Below, in pieces: positions 42,803-46,642 of a stretch of 46,642 nt of DNA. Below the pieces are notes generated by a model. That model did no database searches. It was not told the DNA's origin and saw only the letters and a program-made list of their open reading frames with translations. The stretch lies in contig CAUFMG010000018.1 in assembly GCA_959026725.1 (NCBI GenBank), positions 1 to 46,642 on the forward strand, read 5' to 3'. The DNA comes from an uncultured Collinsella sp. (GTDB taxonomy: Bacteria > Actinomycetota > Coriobacteriia > Coriobacteriales > Coriobacteriaceae). The translations under genes and the position numbers were made by a program. Each line of letters starts with the position of its first letter. The first letter of the stretch is position 1.

Positions 42803-43003
42803 GTGCATTTTTGCGAGTATTCTGCAATCGAAGACCCCTGCATACCGGCCTCGGGCGAAAAATCGGGATTTCTCGATGTTTTCTACGAATGATGGGCGGG
42901 GTTATGGGCTGACAGCGTTTGATTTGTAGGGACATTCGCGGTCTTTGGCATTTATCGTGGCGCCCGAAACTCTTGGTTATGCTGAATACTCCCAAAAATG
43001 CAC
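42803..43003. mobile_element. MITE-like element with 24-bp terminal inverted repeats
   Basis: Bases 42803-42826 (starting GTGCATTTTTGCGAGTATT) and 42980-43003 (ending AATACTCCCAAAAATGCAC) are inverted repeats that match at 22 of 24 positions. They bound 201 bp without a gene. No clear target-site duplication was found at the ends. A non-autonomous miniature transposon is the simplest reading. Confidence 0.65.
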
Positions 43004-43034
43004 GGTGCTTAGAGGGGGACCTTCGCGACAAAGG

Positions 43035-43073
43035 AAACCGCCCCGTCGAAGTATGCATTCGACGGGGCGGTTT
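43035..43073. terminator. Terminator of lemA (minus strand)
   Basis: AAACCGCCCCGTCGAA and TTCGACGGGGCGGTTT are perfect 16-base arms around GTATGCA. It lies 37 bp past the lemA stop. Confidence 0.8.
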
Positions 43074-43109
43074 ATGCATATACCCGATTAAGGATACGCT
43101 GCGGATCTG

Positions 43110-43661
43110 TTAGAACTTGACGGTCGGTGCCTGGCGGGCAGCCTCGGCGGCCTCGAAGCCCTGGCGCTCCTTAAACTGGAAGATGCCGGCAAAGATGACG
43201 GCCGGGAAGGTCTGGATGGCGTTGTTGTAGCTAAGCACGCAGTCGTTGTAGCTCTGGCGTGCGTAGCTCACCTTGTTCTCGGTGTCTTCGAGCGTGGCTT
43301 GGAGCTGCGTAAAGTTGGTGTTCGCCTTAAGATCGGGGTAAGCCTCGGCCACGGCGAAGAGCTGGCGCAGGGCGCCGGTCAGCACGTTGTCGGCTTCCAT
43401 CTTGGCTTCGGGCGTGGTGGCGCTCACGGCGGCGTTGCGCGCGTTGACCACGGCTGCAAGCGTGTCCTGCTCGTGTTTGGCGTAGCCCTTGACGGTCTCG
43501 ACCAGGTTAGGGATCAGGTCGTTGCGGCGCTGCAGCTGCGTGTCGATGTTCTGCCAGGCGTTATCAATGCGATTGCGCTTGGTGACCATGTTGTTGTAGA
43601 TGCCGGCGATGGCGCAGACAATCACAATGACAACAACGATACCGATGATGACGGGAATCAT
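43110..43661 (-). CDS. LemA family protein
   Basis: A 183-residue protein with one N-terminal membrane segment (residues 3-22, PVIIGIVVVIVIVCAIAGIY) and a helical-bundle LemA domain. YNNMVTKRNRIDNAWQNIDTQLQRRNDLIPNLVETVKGYAKHE is the family signature, and YNDCVLSYNNAIQTFPAVIFAGIF ends the domain. LemA proteins are widespread; function is uncertain. Its usual neighbour, a TPM-domain or peptidase gene, is not present. GGAGAC precedes the ATG. Confidence 0.92.
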   Translation of the reverse strand: MIPVIIGIVVVIVIVCAIAGIYNNMVTKRNRIDNAWQNIDTQLQRRNDLIPNLVETVKGYAKHEQDTLAAVVNARNAAVSATTPEAKMEADNVLTGALRQLFAVAEAYPDLKANTNFTQLQATLEDTENKVSYARQSYNDCVLSYNNAIQTFPAVIFAGIFQFKERQGFEAAEAARQAPTVKF

Positions 43662-43873
43662 GGTGTCTCCGTTTCGAATGGCCGCGGCGTCTTCCGCCGG
43701 CTGCCGTTGGTGTAACGCTACTAGTATACCCGCAACCTTTGGCGATACCGAACTTTCCGGTAAGCGTTATGTTTCCACCAAGGTAAGGCCATTCGCCAGG
43801 GGGCGGGCGATACAGGTGTAAGATATGCGACAGATTAGTGAGCGTTGTCTTCTCCTTGAGGAGGGCGATATAT

Positions 43874-44458
43874 ATGGACCTTCGCATCAAGAAAACCTAT
43901 CGGGCCCTGTTCGAGGCCTTTACCGAGCTGCTCGAAGAGCATCGGTTTGAGGACGTGACGGTTGCCATGCTGTGCGACCGCGCTATGATTCGTCGGACGA
44001 CGTTCTACAAGCACTTCCGCGACAAGAACGATTACTTTGCCTTCTATATCGATGAACTCATGTCGGGCCTGCCGCAAAAGCGGGCCGATGCGGATGGCGC
44101 GGAGGGCGCCGAGGACGTGCGCGCGCTTCGCCACGAAGTGTTCGCCGATGCCATGGAACTGATTCTGGCGCATGAGCAGCTCATGGATAACATTTTGGCG
44201 AGCAGCATGTCGGGCATGCTGACCAGTATGATTTGCGACCGCATCGCGCGCTCCATACGCGGGCGCGTGATGAGTGCGCTTGACGAGGACGCGCTCGCGC
44301 CCGTATCGCTCGAGACAACGTCTGAGTTTGTCGCCGGCGGCATTATTCGGCTCTTTACCATGTGGTGGGAATCGGGCCACGTACTAGAGCGTCGACCCGA
44401 GATGGCTGACGTGGTCGATGCGCTGTTCGAGCGAACCATGACGCCGGTGCATCACTAG
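43874..44458 (+). CDS. TetR-family transcriptional regulator
   Basis: A 194-residue regulator. The N-terminal helix-turn-helix spans about residues 5-50 (TYRALFEAFTELLEEHRFEDVTVAMLCDRAMIRRTTFYKHFRDKNDYF). The C-terminal domain has the FVAGGIIRLFTMWWESG pattern of the TetR_C_8 group. No transporter gene lies beside it, so its target is unknown. GAGGAGGG precedes the ATG at 43874. Divergent from lemA across 212 bp. Confidence 0.9.
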   Translation: MDLRIKKTYRALFEAFTELLEEHRFEDVTVAMLCDRAMIRRTTFYKHFRDKNDYFAFYIDELMSGLPQKRADADGAEGAEDVRALRHEVFADAMELILAHEQLMDNILASSMSGMLTSMICDRIARSIRGRVMSALDEDALAPVSLETTSEFVAGGIIRLFTMWWESGHVLERRPEMADVVDALFERTMTPVHH

Positions 44459-44461
44459 AAG

Positions 44462-44551
44462 TGGCGGAGAGAGGGGGATTCGAACCCCCGGAACGCTCTC
44501 GCGCTCAACGGTTTTCAAGACCGCCGCATTCAACCGCTCTGCCATCTCTCC
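44462..44551 (-). tRNA. tRNA-Ser (anticodon UGA)
   Basis: Acceptor stem GGAGAGA/TCTCTCC, a D arm with AGCGGTTGAA, anticodon loop CTTGAAA with anticodon TGA, a long variable arm (GAGCGCGAGAGCGTTC) typical of class II serine tRNAs, the T arm GGGGGTTCGAATCCCCC, discriminator G and an encoded CCA. Length 90 bases including CCA. Confidence 0.95.
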
Positions 44552-44602
44552 GTGAGTCGTAATGATAGCATCGTTTTAGGTTTGCAACAGGGAAGGCGAA
44601 CG

Positions 44603-46384
44603 ATGACGAGCACCGGAATCGATGAGAAGTTCATGCGCGAGGCGCTGGCGGAGGCGCGCACCGCCGCTGCGGTGGGCGAGGTACCAATTGGTGCCGTGGT
44701 AGTGCGCGCGGGTGAGATCGTCGCGCGGGCGCATAATCGCCGCGAGCTCGACCAGGACCCTTCGGCGCATGCCGAGTTTGCGGCCCTATGCGCCGCCGCG
44801 CGGTCGCTCGGTCGTTGGCGCCTTTCCGATTGCACGGTCTACGTGACGCTCGAGCCCTGCTGCATGTGCGCGGGGCTTATGGTTAACGCGCGCGTGGGGC
44901 GCTGCGTGTACGGCGCGTCCGATGCTAAAGCGGGCGCTCTGGGGTCGCTGTATGACCTCAACGCCGATTTGCGCCTGAATCATCGGTTTAATGTGACCGC
45001 CGGCGTGCTGGCGGACGAGTGTCGTGAGGTGTTGAGCAGCTATTTTAGTGGGCTGCGTGGCACCGATGGTGCTGGCTGCGGTTGTGGGGCCGATCTTGAA
45101 GCACATGCCGCCCACGCCGAGGCGCTTGCGGGTGTTGGGGATCTCGCTGACGGGACGCTCGACTTTGGCCCCGTGCAGCGGCGGCCCCGTCGTGTGCTGT
45201 TGGCGATTGATTCCTTTAAGGGCAGCGTTTCGAGTGCACAGGCGGAGGCGGCGGTTGCCGAAGGCGTGCGCCGCGCGTGGCCCGATGCCCAGGTAAGCGC
45301 GCTGCCGCTGGCGGATGGCGGCGAGGGAACGCTCGATGCCATTGCCGCGTGCGGCGGTGAGGTCGTGGCATGTGAAGTCGCAGGCCCCTTGGGCGACCGC
45401 GTGTCTGCCCGGATGCTGGTGGACGGCGAGCACGAGTCGGCTGTTATTGAGATGGCCGAGGCGGCGGGTATTGGGTATTCGCCCTGCACGGAATCGGCGG
45501 CGCTTGCGGCTTCGACCTATGGCGTGGGCGAGCTCATACTTCGCGCGGTTCGCGCGGGTGCAAAGACGATCTATATTGGCTTGGGTGGCAGCGCCACCAA
45601 CGACGGTGGCGCCGGCATGCTGCAGGCGCTGGGCGCCCACCTTGTCGATGACCGTGGCAGCAATATCGCCCCCGGTCTCGCGGGCCTTGAACGCGTGGCG
45701 AGTGTCGATTTGGCACCGGCGATTCGGGCACTGAATGGCACGCATGTCGTGGTGCTTTCCGATGTCGAGAATCCGCTCGTGGGGCGTCGAGGCGCACTGG
45801 CGGTGTTTGGTGGGCAGAAGGGTTTGCCGGCGGGTGATGCTGAGGTACTGCGCGGGTACGACAGCTGGATGGTCGGCTACGGTCGCCTGCTCGATGCGGC
45901 GATTACCGGGGTGCAGGCTCAGAGGTTGTTGCGCGTGCCCGAGGGCGTGCGGACATTTGGCTCGGTGCTCGGTGTGCCCGGTGCCGGCGCCGCCGGCGGC
46001 CTGGGCGCCGCGCTGCTAGCGCTCGGTGCGGAGCTGCGCTCGGGCGTGGAGACGGTGCTTGATCTGATTGGGTTTGAGGAGCGCGTGCGCGATGCCGACC
46101 TGGTCATAACGGGCGAGGGCAATATGGACGAGCAATCCGCTGCCGGCAAGGCGCCGGTGGGCGTGGCCCGTCGTGCGAAGCGATATGGCAAGCCGGTGGT
46201 CGCCGTCGTTGGCGGTCGCGCTGACAACCTGGATGCGGTGTACGGGCAGGGCGTCGACTTGGTTTTGCCGGTCTGCCGCAGGCCCATGCCTCTTGACCAA
46301 GCGCTCGACCCCCAGGAAGCCACAACCAACCTCATCTGCGCCGGTGAAGCAGCCGCCCAAGCCTACGACCTTGGCCGTATCTAA
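44603..46384 (+). CDS. Fusion of tRNA adenosine deaminase (TadA-like) and glycerate kinase
   Basis: A single uninterrupted 593-residue frame carrying two enzymes. Residues 1-158 form a TadA-type deaminase with the zinc motifs HAE (56-58) and PCCMC (85-89), which in TadA changes A34 to inosine in tRNA-Arg. A linker with GCGCGAD and Ala/His-rich sequence spans about 159-196. Residues 197-593 form a GlxK/GarK-type glycerate kinase (AIDSFKGSVSSAQAEAA, PLADGGEGTLDAI, GLGGSATNDGGAGML, VLSDVENPLVG, ITGEGNMDEQSAAGKAP). There is no ribosome site or good start at the kinase boundary, so the fusion is real unless the sequence hides an error. GGAAGGCG precedes the ATG. Confidence 0.9.
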   Translation: MTSTGIDEKFMREALAEARTAAAVGEVPIGAVVVRAGEIVARAHNRRELDQDPSAHAEFAALCAAARSLGRWRLSDCTVYVTLEPCCMCAGLMVNARVGRCVYGASDAKAGALGSLYDLNADLRLNHRFNVTAGVLADECREVLSSYFSGLRGTDGAGCGCGADLEAHAAHAEALAGVGDLADGTLDFGPVQRRPRRVLLAIDSFKGSVSSAQAEAAVAEGVRRAWPDAQVSALPLADGGEGTLDAIAACGGEVVACEVAGPLGDRVSARMLVDGEHESAVIEMAEAAGIGYSPCTESAALAASTYGVGELILRAVRAGAKTIYIGLGGSATNDGGAGMLQALGAHLVDDRGSNIAPGLAGLERVASVDLAPAIRALNGTHVVVLSDVENPLVGRRGALAVFGGQKGLPAGDAEVLRGYDSWMVGYGRLLDAAITGVQAQRLLRVPEGVRTFGSVLGVPGAGAAGGLGAALLALGAELRSGVETVLDLIGFEERVRDADLVITGEGNMDEQSAAGKAPVGVARRAKRYGKPVVAVVGGRADNLDAVYGQGVDLVLPVCRRPMPLDQALDPQEATTNLICAGEAAAQAYDLGRI

Positions 46385-46400
46385 AACCCATCCCCTCGAT

Positions 46401-46469
46401 AAGTTGCGGTGAAATACGGAGTGTTTTTGCCTTTAAGGTGCCAATTCAGTCCGTATTCCACCGCAACTT
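46401..46469. repeat. Palindromic repeat with AAGTTGCGGTG arms
   Basis: AAGTTGCGGTGAAATACGGA (46401-46420) and TCCGTATTCCACCGCAACTT (46450-46469) match at 19 of 20 positions. The sequence CACCGCAACTT also occurs at 24088-24098 beside REP copy 1, so a repeat family is likely. The remainder of the window (46470-46642) holds no gene I can support. Confidence 0.8.
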
Positions 46470-46642
46470 CGAGAATGTCCATTCGAGGTTGGCTGCCTTG
46501 GGTCTTGGGTCGGACCGTTTGCCACGAAATGCGACCATCTACTACGTTAAACCGGCCACCCTCGACCATTCCGGAATTTGCAAAAACAAAACCGACGCTC
46601 CTATAAGTTGTCAATAGGCAGTTTGCGGGAGCGCTCCCTTCA

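Noticed and set aside
46381..46614. A 77-codon minus-strand frame at the window end
   Set aside because: Its C-terminal third lies in the AAGTTGCGGTG palindrome, it has no good ribosome site and no family resemblance. It could be the remains of a gene but cannot be supported.

Overview
The window is a stretch of bacterial chromosome with high GC content. Small intergenic REP-type palindromes are scattered through it. Gene content (tilS-hpt-ftsH, an EF-G-like GTPase, a Tat-type lipoprotein binding protein, a GatZ-family/transaldolase/split-transketolase PTS operon, a MarR-controlled ABC pair), the GC-rich codon use with AAGGAGG-type ribosome sites, and the recurring 'AACCTGCCAAAA...CTGTCCC' repeats suggest a gut Coriobacteriia, most likely Collinsella. 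This is inference from general knowledge; no database search was made. No prophage, integrase, transposase gene or CRISPR array was seen, and only one tRNA gene.

Layout. 1-1.0 kb: an AT-rich regulatory region and an Hsp20 chaperone. 1.0-6.3 kb: a YycJ-like metallo-beta-lactamase on the minus strand, then the conserved tilS-hpt-ftsH cluster. 6.3-10.1 kb: a class I/II aminotransferase, a PHP phosphoesterase and a TrmA/RlmD-type RNA methyltransferase. 10.2-12.9 kb: a polar amino-acid ABC transporter (binding protein, permease, ATPase) preceded and interrupted by large palindromic elements. 13-16.4 kb: an EF-G-like GTPase with an altered G4 motif and a secreted nuclease. 16.5-23.9 kb: a LacI regulator divergent from a six-gene sugar operon (PTS IIBC, GatZ/KbaZ family protein, transaldolase, transketolase N and C halves, PTS IIA). 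23.9-24.7 kb: an unusual non-coding block with two clusters of YTAGAGRGR sites, two REP copies and a compound palindrome. 24.7-30.7 kb: LarE, a HAD phosphatase, a second LacI regulator, glmS and a GntR regulator. 30.8-35.2 kb: a YeiH-type exporter, a degenerate NtrC-like regulator, a membrane protein, a nitroreductase and a small conserved-looking protein. 35.3-41.2 kb: a MarR-heterodimeric ABC exporter operon, a serine acetyltransferase and a DedA protein. 41.3-46.6 kb: ilvE, an intergenic region with a compound palindrome and a MITE-like element, lemA, a TetR regulator, tRNA-Ser(UGA), and a tadA-glycerate kinase gene fusion.

How genes work together. The PTS operon encodes uptake and phosphorylation of a sugar plus the non-oxidative pentose-phosphate enzymes, so the imported sugar is probably routed through F6P, Xu5P or S7P. 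Its LacI gene and a CpG-centred palindrome lie between the divergent transcripts. The MarR gene overlaps an ABC pair in which one half has Asp and the other Glu after Walker B, as in BmrCD/LmrCD-type drug exporters. The amino-acid ABC operon and ilvE share a CTTTACYTARYTAAAG palindrome, which hints at common control.

The most unusual items are the tadA-glycerate kinase fusion, the twelve-copy YTAGAGRGR array, a predicted H-type pseudoknot between PTS IIBC and the GatZ-family gene, and four compound palindromes (a long outer inverted repeat enclosing an inner hairpin) in different gene gaps.
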